Positions 23,524 through 33,423 of a stretch of 64,000 nt of DNA are shown here, piece by piece. This DNA comes from Endocarpon pusillum Z07020 (taxonomy: Eukaryota > Ascomycota > Eurotiomycetes > Verrucariales > Verrucariaceae). Position 1 is the stretch's first letter. Each line of letters begins with the position of its first letter. A program made the position numbers and the translations under genes. The notes below the pieces were generated by a model. It did not search any database, was not told the DNA's origin, and saw nothing but the letters and a program-made list of their open reading frames with translations. The stretch lies in NCBI RefSeq assembly GCF_000464535.1, contig NW_006913602.1:143740-207739 (forward strand), written 5' to 3'.

Positions 23524-25305
23524 GATGGCAGCGGTCAGTTGCCCCCACTGCAGTCATCAAGACTGGCATGGGGAGCAGACCTCCTGCACCGAAGGACCTC
23601 GTCCAGGTATATATGCCAGTCATATTGGATCGACTGATGAGGAAGGCTCAAGGGCCCGCTGCAATTTAAAGATAGGTCTTGCCAAGCTGCCCGGAGGGGG
23701 CCAATAGCGATGCCTGGCCTGGGTAGCTAGGTAGGGCGAGGCGGAGTATTAGGCAGTTTCCGGGGATCGACGGCACCAGCAAAAACAACATGTCCCCTCA
23801 TGTCCCCTTACTCTTAGCCCTTAGTACTTACTCGATACTAGTCGCTCTCGCTGTCAACTCTCTCACCTAGGCACCAGTCTTTGTCGCCCGTGCCAGTGAC
23901 GCGGACCTGGATAATACGAAGCGCAGACAGGTCATGAGCCCATTCGATGCTGCTTCTGGAAAACAGTCCTCATTCAGCTCCAAAACCACATCTTCTCGCT
24001 TCGATGATATGCATGGAATGCGTCATTATGCGCCCTGCGACTCGTAATACCCAAAGGACACAGCCCCCGGGTCTGCCGTTCCTTCTGCTCGTTGCTACTG
24101 GGTTGACGTGGAAGATGTGTGGTCACGATTCTCGCCACATGCAGAACGAATTACTTGAAGTACTGGCTGTCATGCCAAGGATGCTTCCGACGATCTGGTT
24201 CAAGTCGTACAAGCTGTGATTTAGACTTGTATGAGAAGGTCCGAAGGTCCGTTCGTGTCGTGTTGGCTACCCCAGATAATGCACAGTTTGGTAAGAATGC
24301 TCAGTCGACACCTCTCCACTCGGTAAGCTTCGGACGATATGCCCAGTTTGGTATGAATGCTCAGTCGACACCTCTCCACCCTGTCAGCTTCGGGCGGTGA
24401 GCCACCCTGTCGGGTTCGCTTAGTCGATATGCTGTTGCCCAACGACAGACGTCAGCTTTCTTCGACACAATTCCTTCACCACTACGGAGTACAGTGATCA
24501 AGTTGATTGCGCGCTGTTTGACAGCGCCATTGAGGAGATAATTTGATCCATACTTTGTCCCGCAAACAGCAGACTGGGCTCACGCTCCTTGAGTGCAAAG
24601 CTGCTGGCTAGCCCCTCTCCCAGATTAGCAGACAATCTATGCGAATCAAAGACCGCACGTATGGACAACACCAATGATGCGAATAAAATACTGTCCCATA
24701 TAGGCCAGAGCCTTGTCTATCTTTGTCGCATCTTCCAATCACAGCCTGATGTTAGCGATAAACACGCGGGGAGGAAAGAAAAGGTTCCGATATTGGGCAC
24801 CGGTTCGTTTCATGTGGGCGGATTGCCTCTGCGATGTCAGAACAACAGAAGCAGGGTGCTTCGGTGGCTTTGCCTTGTCAGCCTAGAAGATTCTTTCCAG
24901 CAAGGATGCACAATGGGGCCAATATACCCACAGCCAATCGAGTGTCAGGCGCCCTAAGACCTTACGTTGAGTGCTTCGGTCTCTGCATATTGTCCTGCAA
25001 CTTTGATTGGCGCGCGAATGCTCCAGTGAGGTGACTTCGCTAGAAGGAAAGAACAAAGCCATACATAGGCAAGCTGGCATGGACTTCGTCTTCATTCACA
25101 CCGAAATAGATCTTGCAGCAGGATTGACAAGACCAATTCTGCACGCCTTCAATTGGTGCAGTATATTTATCTACAAGTCATAAGCAGAGCAGCATCTGGG
25201 GGACGTTACCATTGCAGGAAGCAACCTCAAACATCATCACCAGGCCAAGCACCTGTTAGTAATGTTCAGGAATTCATGAAACCGGGCAACGCCCACAAAA
25301 GCAAC
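23524..25305. other. Intergenic region without a supported gene
   Basis: About 1.8 kb separating the 5' side of the Zn2Cys6 gene and the 3' end of CDC45. Apart from the 60-bp tandem duplication at 24281-24400 I see no structure, and no frame with family resemblance. Confidence 0.5.
24281..24400. repeat. 60-bp tandem duplication
   Basis: Two adjacent units of exactly 60 bp (24281-24340 and 24341-24400) share GCACAGTTTGGTA or GCCCAGTTTGGTA, then GAATGCTCAGTCGACACCTC, then a more diverged tail. Non-coding context. Confidence 0.9.
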
Positions 25306-27861
25306 CTATCTTCCCACCACGGTCTTGAGGCTCAGCCCCTCGAGGAATCCGCCTAGATCCTCCTTCTTGACCTCAACCACACAGTGATCGAAACTATCGA
25401 TCTTGACTCTTGCCTTCGTCTCCTCTACCACCTCTGTGAAGGCGATTCCGAATCGATTGCGCCCATATCCACGCTTCCGCCGCCTTTCTTGCTCCGCCAC
25501 ATCTTCAGCGTCATCCTCTTCGTCGGAAGAAGAATCCCCGTCCTCGCTCTCCTCTTCCTCTTCCTCGTCCCCGTCCCCATCTCCATCAAGCTCCCTTACA
25601 GCCTTCTCAGCGGCTCTATCAGCCTTTCTTTGCTCCTTCACCTTCCGCTTTTCCACTCTCGCCTTATCTTTTTCAGCTTTGCGCTCGGCCTTCTCCCTCT
25701 CCATCTCCTTATCAGCTCCAGTACTAACCCCGCCTATCCCGCCACCAGTTCCAACAACAACATAAGTCCCTCGCACTTCATCTAGCGCTGCAAGCACCAA
25801 CGGCGTCGCACCATCTTTCCCTCCTTTTTTCTCCCTCTCACTGACCGCCACCGCCTCGCCAACCCATAATGCGAGCTTGACGAGCGCCGCGGGGCTGGAG
25901 GCAAAGAGAGAGAGATCTGGTCCATCCTTGACCACGCCCATCCTGAAAGCCCGCAGATGACGGATCTGGTGTTTAGCCAACAAGGATGATCCTGTGCGCA
26001 GGATCGACCTGAGAAGATGTTGAGCCAAGGGGATTGCATCGAGGAGTTTCGAAGGATGAGTCGGCGCCAGCACGTCGTAGGCAGCGAAGAAGCGAGGAAG
26101 GAGAGACGTGGAACGGTCTTCTGTTTCTCGGTCTGCGGTAGTCGAGATTTCGGTCTCGCCCTCCGCATTGCGAGCTTCTGACGAGGCCAAGGATGCCAGA
26201 CCAGATGCACCAGGTTGTGTATGTCCGACTTCCAGTATAGCCCCTACAACCACACCGACATCCATTGCGGAGAGCTGAGCTTTCCAGCCCCAGCTCCTCA
26301 CAAATCCCCATCCTTCATAATCTCCTGCCCCTCTGCCCGCTCCTTCTGGAACGAGGTCATCAAGCCCATATACTGCTGCGTACTTCAGCAAATTCTCCCT
26401 GAGGTTCTTTTTCAGACTGATGTCCATGTGGGTGTAGCTCTGCCTGCATTGGCTGAGACTGACGCCCATTTTCGCCAACAGCTTGTGCAGGCGTTTGATT
26501 CCAGTTTCATTCCAAAGATGTAGACGAGAGGCAAGATAGGGGGAATGCAACATGCTATCGTAGAGTGACCAATGACGGAGAAGAACGAAGCGAGGGTCCG
26601 GAGTCAAGCGGATAGATGTGTCAGAAGGAGAGGAGGCAGACGAATCTCTGCTGGAAGATAGGTTGAGGCGGCGCACTTCATCTCGCAGCAGGGCATAAAG
26701 GCGAGAAGACCGATTCATGCGCCATGACTGATGGTGGAAAGGTAATGCCTTGTTATGATGTGAAGAAGTCGATGTGCTGAGGCCGCAGGAAGTTTGGCCC
26801 GAGAGTTCGACCGATGAGACACCAACAATAGTCAACCAGAGAAGGTCGTTATCTTCTCGGCCGAGGTCGGAAGCAAGAGAGTACATGAGGGATGATATTG
26901 GTTCGGAGTATGAAGTACCAAGCTGGAAGTAGCCGTCCAATACTGACTCATGGGCGCGTCGAAGGCTAAGCAATCGACGTCGAAGACTTCTAGCAGAGGG
27001 CGCCTTTACAGCGGGCAAGCTTGGTGGTGATGACGAGCGAGATGATATCGATGAAGAGCCATGTCTTCGACGTGGTAGAGATGACATAGACGAACCTGAA
27101 TTGCTTCTTCGTCTTTGTCTAGGCCGACCGTCCTCATGTTCACTTTCGTTTTCTTCATCTTCACGATCTGACCACGATTTCCTTTTTTTGTTCTGGGGAC
27201 TGTCATGGGTGCCATCCTGTTCGTCGCTGCTGTCATCACTGTCGTCCTCCTGCTCTTCCACTTCCGGCATTTCAGCCAACGCATAATACGCGTCTCGCTC
27301 TGTGCTTAACTCCTCGTCAATGTCACCATCATCAAAGACCACAATACCTCCAGCGCCAGGCTTGTAAGACCTCTGTATTCGACCTTTGTCAACCCCGTAA
27401 CCTTCTTTCCGAGCATTCCCATCTGGCGCCGACAGCACTTGTGACGATGGTTGTCCACCAAACACATTGTCAAGATTCCACGGACGCCTAGCATCAAGAA
27501 CCCAGACCTCAATCCCATCTAGTCCGTCATGATGTTCGTTCGCCGTGTCCAGACCTAGCAACTCCCTCAAATCCACAAGTGCTCCGACCCCTAAACAGAC
27601 AACAACACCGCCTGTGCCCCCTTCACTTGACTTCATGGGATGGATGAGCTCATTCGCGGCTCGAGTAAGGTCGCCATATCCCGAAACAGGCTGAATTTTG
27701 TGAGATATATAGTCTCGCTTGAACAACGCTGTCAATACTCTGCAAGCACATAATGCATCGGGTTCTAGAGCCGCAAGAATCAGGACTGGAGGAGAGAGTC
27801 GGTGGTGTGTCCGAAGCAGGTTGGTGTAGAGATGGGATATCAGGTCTCGCGGTAGGTACAT
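25306..27861 (-). CDS. CDC45: CDC45 replication initiation factor
   Basis: Single-exon gene of 851 residues. The start at 27861 gives the family's characteristic opening M-Y-L-P-R-D-L-I-x-H-L-Y. The N-terminal RecJ/DHH-like core follows (VLILAALEPDALCACRVLTALFKRDYI, then VVVCLGVGALVDL). A long acidic, then Arg/Ser-rich insertion (about residues 200-300) is typical of fungal orthologues. The C-terminal half has LLWLTIVGVSS, FVLLRHWSLYDSMLHSPYLA and SLSQCRQSYTHMDI, all recognisable Cdc45 blocks. Cdc45 joins MCM2-7 and GINS to form the CMG helicase at replication forks in the nucleus. A Lys/Glu-rich insertion near residues 740-830 is species-specific. An essential housekeeping gene, so it anchors this part of the window as normal chromosome. 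Confidence 0.93.
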   Translation of the reverse strand: MYLPRDLISHLYTNLLRTHHRLSPPVLILAALEPDALCACRVLTALFKRDYISHKIQPVSGYGDLTRAANELIHPMKSSEGGTGGVVVCLGVGALVDLRELLGLDTANEHHDGLDGIEVWVLDARRPWNLDNVFGGQPSSQVLSAPDGNARKEGYGVDKGRIQRSYKPGAGGIVVFDDGDIDEELSTERDAYYALAEMPEVEEQEDDSDDSSDEQDGTHDSPQNKKRKSWSDREDEENESEHEDGRPRQRRRSNSGSSMSSLPRRRHGSSSISSRSSSPPSLPAVKAPSARSLRRRLLSLRRAHESVLDGYFQLGTSYSEPISSLMYSLASDLGREDNDLLWLTIVGVSSVELSGQTSCGLSTSTSSHHNKALPFHHQSWRMNRSSRLYALLRDEVRRLNLSSSRDSSASSPSDTSIRLTPDPRFVLLRHWSLYDSMLHSPYLASRLHLWNETGIKRLHKLLAKMGVSLSQCRQSYTHMDISLKKNLRENLLKYAAVYGLDDLVPEGAGRGAGDYEGWGFVRSWGWKAQLSAMDVGVVVGAILEVGHTQPGASGLASLASSEARNAEGETEISTTADRETEDRSTSLLPRFFAAYDVLAPTHPSKLLDAIPLAQHLLRSILRTGSSLLAKHQIRHLRAFRMGVVKDGPDLSLFASSPAALVKLALWVGEAVAVSEREKKGGKDGATPLVLAALDEVRGTYVVVGTGGGIGGVSTGADKEMEREKAERKAEKDKARVEKRKVKEQRKADRAAEKAVRELDGDGDGDEEEEEESEDGDSSSDEEDDAEDVAEQERRRKRGYGRNRFGIAFTEVVEETKARVKIDSFDHCVVEVKKEDLGGFLEGLSLKTVVGR

Positions 27862-28559
27862 GCTCAATGATTGCGCATTGATCGTGCCAGGAATCAGCAA
27901 TCTATTGTGAAGCAGACAGATGGTCAATTGTGGCGAACAGTGCACATGATGGACTGGTTATTCCTTGGATCACAGCTTCAGTCAATATAGCGATCTATAT
28001 CATAGCACTCTGTCTTGCTGTCGGTGTCGTTGTTGTCATGAAGTACGTTATTGCACTGGTTTTCCCGCCCGCAGACAAAGTAGACAAGCAAGTCGCGTCG
28101 CTATGGACGCGCCGAAGTACGCTAGCCTTAAACACTTTAGCCCCCATTACGTCATCCGCCATGAACTTCTCTGATTGTCTCTGGACAATCAATCTGCTTG
28201 AGTTCTCTCAACTCAATCTAACTTAGCAATGCTGGTTAAGAGCCTGCTGAGTTGGAACCCTGAATGCTTCCATCCAAATGAAGAGATGTCTTCGAACAAG
28301 GCTCACAAGAACTCGTAAAGCACATGCCATTTATGCTGACACAGGTAAGTGGAAACAATGATCCGTCTCCGGATGCAGCAGTTGAGTTTGTGTGCTGCTT
28401 TCTACGCTGCTGAGACTCAAAACATGAGAGATAATGCTTTCAACTTTTTCTTTGTCCATTCAGTGCTCCCTGATCCAATATCATGGCTTCTTCTTCAGGT
28501 AGCTCCTTAGAGCACCTATCCCCACTTTCTCCTATGTATGCCGTTGGTAGCACTGTAAA
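27862..28559. other. Divergent intergenic spacer
   Basis: About 700 bp between the starts of CDC45 and the cysteine-peptidase-like gene; presumably holds both promoters. A plus-strand frame with a hydrophobic stretch (27930-28226) lacks a plausible ATG and is not called. Confidence 0.5.
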
Positions 28560-30902
28560 ATGGCAGAAGAGGATGCTCGCTACCCATTTGTCCATCTGGG
28601 TGACCTTGATGATACCCCGCAAACCTGGGAGCAAGTTAGAAGGCGCGAAGCAGGGCTGAAAAAGAACTTCAGTATCAATGAGCTTCGCGCACTTCTTGAA
28701 TACCATGCCTATGGTTTTCAGTTCACGAGACCTCCTGCTCGAAAGCAGAACTACATTGATCTCCTGCACAAGACGCTATACTACACTCAAACAGGTTTAG
28801 CGAATGAGGCAGCCTTCACAGAACGAGGCATTATCTGTGCTGGACCCGTGGGCCCAGGAACGATCTCAAAAGATGTCCGAGATGCCAAGGGCCTTCCAAG
28901 CTGGTACTTGAATGAGGAAGCTGCGCTGGGTAAGATTCAGCCACATCTGTCGCTACGTTCAGTACCTGGTGACAGCCAAAGCAAGCCTGGTGCAAAAGCT
29001 GTATGCTATGAAATTGCTCCGGAAAGACCATTGTACTCGGACGCGAGTCAGATCGCTAATGAGAATCTAGCTCATCCACAAAAATCTATGTCCGTGGACA
29101 CTGTACCCTCAAAAGATCCCCCGGCCACTCGCAAACCATCAGATGCCTCGGAAGTTCATAATTCCACAGAGAGCCGGCAGACTATCATGATATCTGATGA
29201 TACTGACGATATCCCTGTCCATTCTAGGGCTGCTAATATAACAACCGAAAAGCGTTACGCTGATAAGCGTATTTCGCGCATGACTACAGAGCACGTCCAG
29301 AAAGCCCTCACTGCTGTCGCTTATTCTGGGCTTCAAACTGTTCCTCGTGCGTTTTTGCATCCTACGCCTTTCCTTCTCGCTACCAAAGACAGAGATCTTC
29401 TGGAATCCTTGACGCAAAAGAGCGTTGCTACTTTACATGTTAATGTAAGGTTCGTTGGCAATGAGAAGTACAGCATCGTCGAGGATGGTGATAGCCTTAA
29501 GTATTGTGGCCGGGGTCCTATATGGAAGGATAATTCGTGCTTCTGGGATTCAATCATAGTCTCGTGTCGCATGCTCAATGCAGGTTCGACCTATCTTGAT
29601 CGAGGAGTCTTGCCAGGCGCTTGGGAGGATGAGCTCACAACAATCCAACGGGCATTTCTGGACGTGCTCCGAATGGATTGGGACTTCTTTGATGAGAGAA
29701 CCAGCTTTGCACAACGAGACATGTTCTTGGAACTCTTCCACCGCGAATCGAGCGATGAAGGAATCAAGCCCAAACCTAAACCCAAAGGCGAAATGGACTC
29801 GCCTGCAGCTCGCTGGAACGATATTGCTGGGCCATTCAACCAGTTCTCCTTCCGAGCCCACATACGAAGCCAGCCGTGCAGCTGTCAAAATCGAGGTCCA
29901 AGCTGCACGTCGACAAAGGATATGCGCTACATCACTCCCCCGTATCGAGAACCTGACAGAAAGGGCGTCACCATTAGCAATCTTCTCCAGCGCTGGTCGC
30001 ATTTCATCCGGCCACATTGTTCACGAGGAGGTAGGAAGACGACAAATGTCATCCACGGCAATCTGCCTCTTCGACTGGTGGTGCAAATCACAGCCGGTAC
30101 CAGGCTCTTGGATCACACCTCTCAAGATATATCGTTTTCCTACACCAGGATGGATCCAGCCTCGGGCAAAGAGTCCCCTGAACATGTATGTTACAGGTGG
30201 CTAGGAGGTATCTACTGCTCCGGAGCCCATTTTCGTGTCTACTGGAATGACTCTGCTTGGGGTGCTAAGATTGTAGAGAGCCTTCAAGTATACGACGGAA
30301 GACAAGCAGCCGGCGCCATCATTGGTAATGTACCTCCAGCCAGTGAGTTAGAGCCAATTCCCGGTTACTGGATGAAGTATTGCCCACCACTTCTGTTCTA
30401 CGAACAAGTCGTCAATCCTGATCCTCTCGCACTGGAAGCGGCACAAGCTGTCATTACTGAGATAGTCATATCGCAGTCTCAGCGATCAGCCTTTCCACGC
30501 ACCTTTTTCCCTCCATCCTCAGACAGCGCACCAAGCACCATCCCCGTAAATGCTTTGTTACCCCATGAGCTGCCAGAAGCGGTGCTGAAGGTTAGGGGTC
30601 CTTCAACAGCCTTTCATGATCATCCAAAGACATCGAAACCACCTCTCCCTACTCCTCCAAAAACCCCAGGTCCTCCCAAAACCCCAGGGCTTCGCAGGAG
30701 TCAAAGACATGCAGCTTCTTCTGATTCCCACAGTTCGCCACCGATATCGTCCAGCGGCTCGCCAAGGAAAAGGCCCAATGACTGCATACCAGGGTCTGTA
30801 AAAGTGGCAGGAGATGGCGCACAAGATTCTCCGATCAAGATATCGAGTTCATCGTCGACCTCAAGCAATGATCGAAAGAGGAGGAGAGGCTGTAAGCGAT
30901 AG
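28560..30902 (+). CDS. Putative USP/papain-like cysteine peptidase with SAP-like and SUMO-interacting motifs
   Basis: Intronless, 780 residues. I recognise no named family. Visible parts: a SAP-like helical start (FSINELRALLEYHAYGF, about residues 37-70); an acidic SUMO-interaction-like motif, T-I-M-I-S-D-D-T-D-D, near 208-217; a Cys box DNSCFWDSIIVS with Cys327; a Cys-rich insert (C-S-C-x6-S-C) near 440; a His box GGIYCSGAHFRVYW with His557; then a Pro/Ser tail ending in RKRRR plus basic residues, a nuclear signal. The Cys and His boxes resemble those of ubiquitin-specific proteases (N-x-C-x-x-N-S and G-H-Y/F-x-x-Y), in the right order and about 230 residues apart. Function as a deubiquitinase or deSUMOylase is inference. 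Confidence 0.7.
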   Translation: MAEEDARYPFVHLGDLDDTPQTWEQVRRREAGLKKNFSINELRALLEYHAYGFQFTRPPARKQNYIDLLHKTLYYTQTGLANEAAFTERGIICAGPVGPGTISKDVRDAKGLPSWYLNEEAALGKIQPHLSLRSVPGDSQSKPGAKAVCYEIAPERPLYSDASQIANENLAHPQKSMSVDTVPSKDPPATRKPSDASEVHNSTESRQTIMISDDTDDIPVHSRAANITTEKRYADKRISRMTTEHVQKALTAVAYSGLQTVPRAFLHPTPFLLATKDRDLLESLTQKSVATLHVNVRFVGNEKYSIVEDGDSLKYCGRGPIWKDNSCFWDSIIVSCRMLNAGSTYLDRGVLPGAWEDELTTIQRAFLDVLRMDWDFFDERTSFAQRDMFLELFHRESSDEGIKPKPKPKGEMDSPAARWNDIAGPFNQFSFRAHIRSQPCSCQNRGPSCTSTKDMRYITPPYREPDRKGVTISNLLQRWSHFIRPHCSRGGRKTTNVIHGNLPLRLVVQITAGTRLLDHTSQDISFSYTRMDPASGKESPEHVCYRWLGGIYCSGAHFRVYWNDSAWGAKIVESLQVYDGRQAAGAIIGNVPPASELEPIPGYWMKYCPPLLFYEQVVNPDPLALEAAQAVITEIVISQSQRSAFPRTFFPPSSDSAPSTIPVNALLPHELPEAVLKVRGPSTAFHDHPKTSKPPLPTPPKTPGPPKTPGLRRSQRHAASSDSHSSPPISSSGSPRKRPNDCIPGSVKVAGDGAQDSPIKISSSSSTSSNDRKRRRGCKR

Positions 30903-31613
30903 CATCACAGATTGAGAATCAATTGTGTCAAGTTCCGAAGCACGAAGAGATGAAGAGAAGTGTACATAGTCAGATGTAAGAGTCAAGTAAGAGTACGGAC
31001 CCCGTATGTCTTTGGCAGATTGAATTTTCCAATCTACATCCTGAAAATAGAAAGATCTTGATCCCTCGATAGAATAAATAACACTAAGGTCGTAAAAATC
31101 TGCCCTCCATATATTCGTTGTAGACGGACAAAAACGCAAAAGGAGAATCTACCGCCTACTACCCCGGTGGTAGTTTGACCTGAATAGCTTTTACTTTTGT
31201 CGTTTATTGTCGTCGTCGTTGTTATTATTGCTGTCAGTCGGAGGAGGTGTGAGTTAATAATGCTTCCGGTCGGCGGCATGCTGATTCGAACTCATCTGCT
31301 GATTGATCGTTTTCCCGTGGCGCAGATGCCTTCTACCACCGAATTGGTAGTTTGACCCGACTGCGCCAGGGGAGCTGGTGTGACAGAATTGGTAAATCCA
31401 AACAATAATAATAATAATAATAATCACCAACTTGTGTTTTTTGCCCCGGGGGGGAAGGGTTTTGCGGCGTTAGGAGGGATCGGATGTGCTTCATGACCAG
31501 CCATTTTTCTTCTCCAATATCTGTCTGTCCATCCAAAGGGCTCTCACCATCCCCCATCGGAACGAGGACGAGATCCGAGCAGGACCCCTCCCCCTTATCA
31601 GCTCCTCAGTTAG
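30903..31613. other. Convergent spacer with hairpin pair and AAT microsatellite
   Basis: Two similar stem-loop segments lie at 31149-31187 and 31331-31363, each with a CTAC(C/T)-to-GGTAG stem followed by GTTTGACC. An (AAT)n run of seven units is at 31404-31424. I tested the first two for a tRNA cloverleaf and found none. Confidence 0.6.
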
Positions 31614-32860
31614 TTAGTTCTCCTTCTTCCCAAAATAATTCCCCAGCGTATTCTTCTGTATCCTCGCCGCGCCGCCGTCGCGCCCGNNNNNNNNNNNNNN
31701 NNNNNNNNNNNNNNNNNNNNNNNNNNNNNNNNNNNNNNNNNNNNNNNNNNNNNNNNNNNNNGCGGCCCGCGCGCGCGCACACCGCGCGATCCGGCACGAG
31801 AAATTCACACGCCCGGCCAGATAGCCCGTGTTGGCGACTAGGACCATCTCGAGCGCGTGCGAGGAGAGATACCCGGCCCAGCGCGTTGCGATCACGGGGT
31901 GAACTTGGGAGGGGGTGTGGATGCGCAGCACGGCGATGCGGCCGTCGGGGGCGAATTTCGGGGCGCTGTGCGTGTGGCGTTCGACTTCGGCGTGGATTTC
32001 GGCTCGCGCTGATAGGAAGGCGAGGGTGGGTGAGAAGGTCTTTCGGGGAGGTGGAGGCTAGGAGCGCGGTCCAGGCGCTTGCGACGTCGTAGCGCGCTGT
32101 TCGACGCGGGGCGTTGATCAGGCTGACGGCTTCGTTGATGGCTTTTTTGGTGTGCTGTTTTAGGGTGGGAGTTAGGTCGGGGAACGGGGGTAGCCATTTG
32201 AGCGTGTTGCCTAGGTCGCCGTGGGTGCCTATGCAGGCGAGGTAGGCGCAGGATTCGGTGAAGGTGGTGGGAGAGGGGTGTAAGGGGAGGCATGTGAGGT
32301 AGGTTAGGAGGGAGGTGGTGGCGACGGGTGGGTAGTGGCATGCTGATACTACGAGGGCGTCTTCTGGGAAAGAGTCGGAGAGATGGTGGTCTAGGATCAG
32401 AGACTTTGTGGAGGAGTTATCTATGACACGAGGGGCGGCACGGGAGCCTTGGTCTAGGACTATGATGTAGGAGGGATTGTAGGTTGTAGACATAAGGTCT
32501 CGCTCGGTGGAGTCGTGGATTGAACTCCCTTTGGTGACGATGTGGGTTGAGATGAGGTCAGTGGGAAGACCGAGGGCGGTGAGCGTCCGATGCAGGATCA
32601 CGCCGGAAGAAAGACCATCGGCGTCCTTATCTGGGACAAGGAGGGTCGGCTTGCCTGATTGGGCACTGTTACCCGATCAGTCCGTGGCATCAAAGTGACT
32701 GCAACGGCAGCAATGCACACCATGCTCTAATGAACGCCCGCGCTCTCTCCATAGCGTCAGCAGGAGCAGGCCATATCGTCTTCCCTCCCTCGTCCTTCAC
32801 TGTCTCAACTTCGCAGTAGTCTGGCACGTGCAGCCGTGGCTTAAGCTTCTTTTCCTTCAT
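31614..32860 (-). CDS. DHH-family phosphoesterase, interrupted by an N gap and a frameshift
   Basis: Exon 1 is 32860-32721 and exon 2 runs from 32665 to 31614 (55-nt intron, phase 2). The start at 32860 gives the usual opening V-P-D-Y-C then W-P-A-P-x-x-A-M. Motif I is V-P-D-K-D-A-D-G-L-S-S-G; the DHH motif is ILDHHLSDSFPEDALVV, followed by a conserved PPVATTSLLTYLTC. These define metal-dependent DHH phosphoesterases (RecJ, pyrophosphatase or nanoRNase type). Near 32030 the frame must drop one base to continue as F-L-S-A-R-A-E-I-H-A-E-V-E and into the DHHA1 half. A 75-N gap (31687-31761) removes part of that half; the last residues resume as A-R-I-Q-K-N-T-L. Assembly error is the likely cause. 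Confidence 0.8.
31687..31761. other. Assembly gap (75 N)
   Basis: Seventy-five Ns flanked by GC-rich, GCGC-repeat sequence inside the DHH phosphoesterase gene. Confidence 0.99.
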
Positions 32861-33423
32861 CTTCCTTGGAGCAGATAGAGCAGATAGGGTTGATTGGGCG
32901 CGACCGGTGAGACTCGATACTCGCCAATCTTGCGAAGATGAGATAATTGAGTAACCTCGCCGGAACAGGTGTCTAGAGACATGAATTTTGCATGGTGCCA
33001 GCCTGGCCAGACACATCAATCGTAGTGACCTGTGGTGGAGATGTCCAGGGGCAGATTGTCCAACAGATGCTGTCGTTTACGTCAAATCGAAGTTAGGGAG
33101 AGTTACATTCGACTTGCATCTGTTGGATTCGCCTCTAATTATCTTAGACAATGATCAGGAGAGAAATGATTACCAACTTCAATGTCTTCCGATTTTTCAA
33201 GGCGTCTGTGAAGACGTCATTGGCTCGGGACGGACCGCCACCGGATCTATCTACCTTGCCGTTTCCGGGATCTAATACATCCTCATCAGTCTATTTACCT
33301 ACGTTCCTTCTTTAGATATTTTGAAGTTGGTTCACCACCCGTCCATGTCAATGACATGTTGAAGCACTGCTGCGAACCAAGAAGAAGCTCTCAGTAACGC
33401 TTGCATTGCGACTTGTACCAACC

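Noticed and set aside
27930..28226. Plus-strand frame with a hydrophobic helix upstream of the peptidase-like gene
   Set aside because: It lacks an ATG at its start, overlaps the CDC45 promoter and shows no family.
31300..31370. tRNA-like segment (GTGGCGCAG and GTTCGAAT elements)
   Set aside because: No cloverleaf forms on either strand: the acceptor stem and anticodon arm are missing and spacing is wrong.
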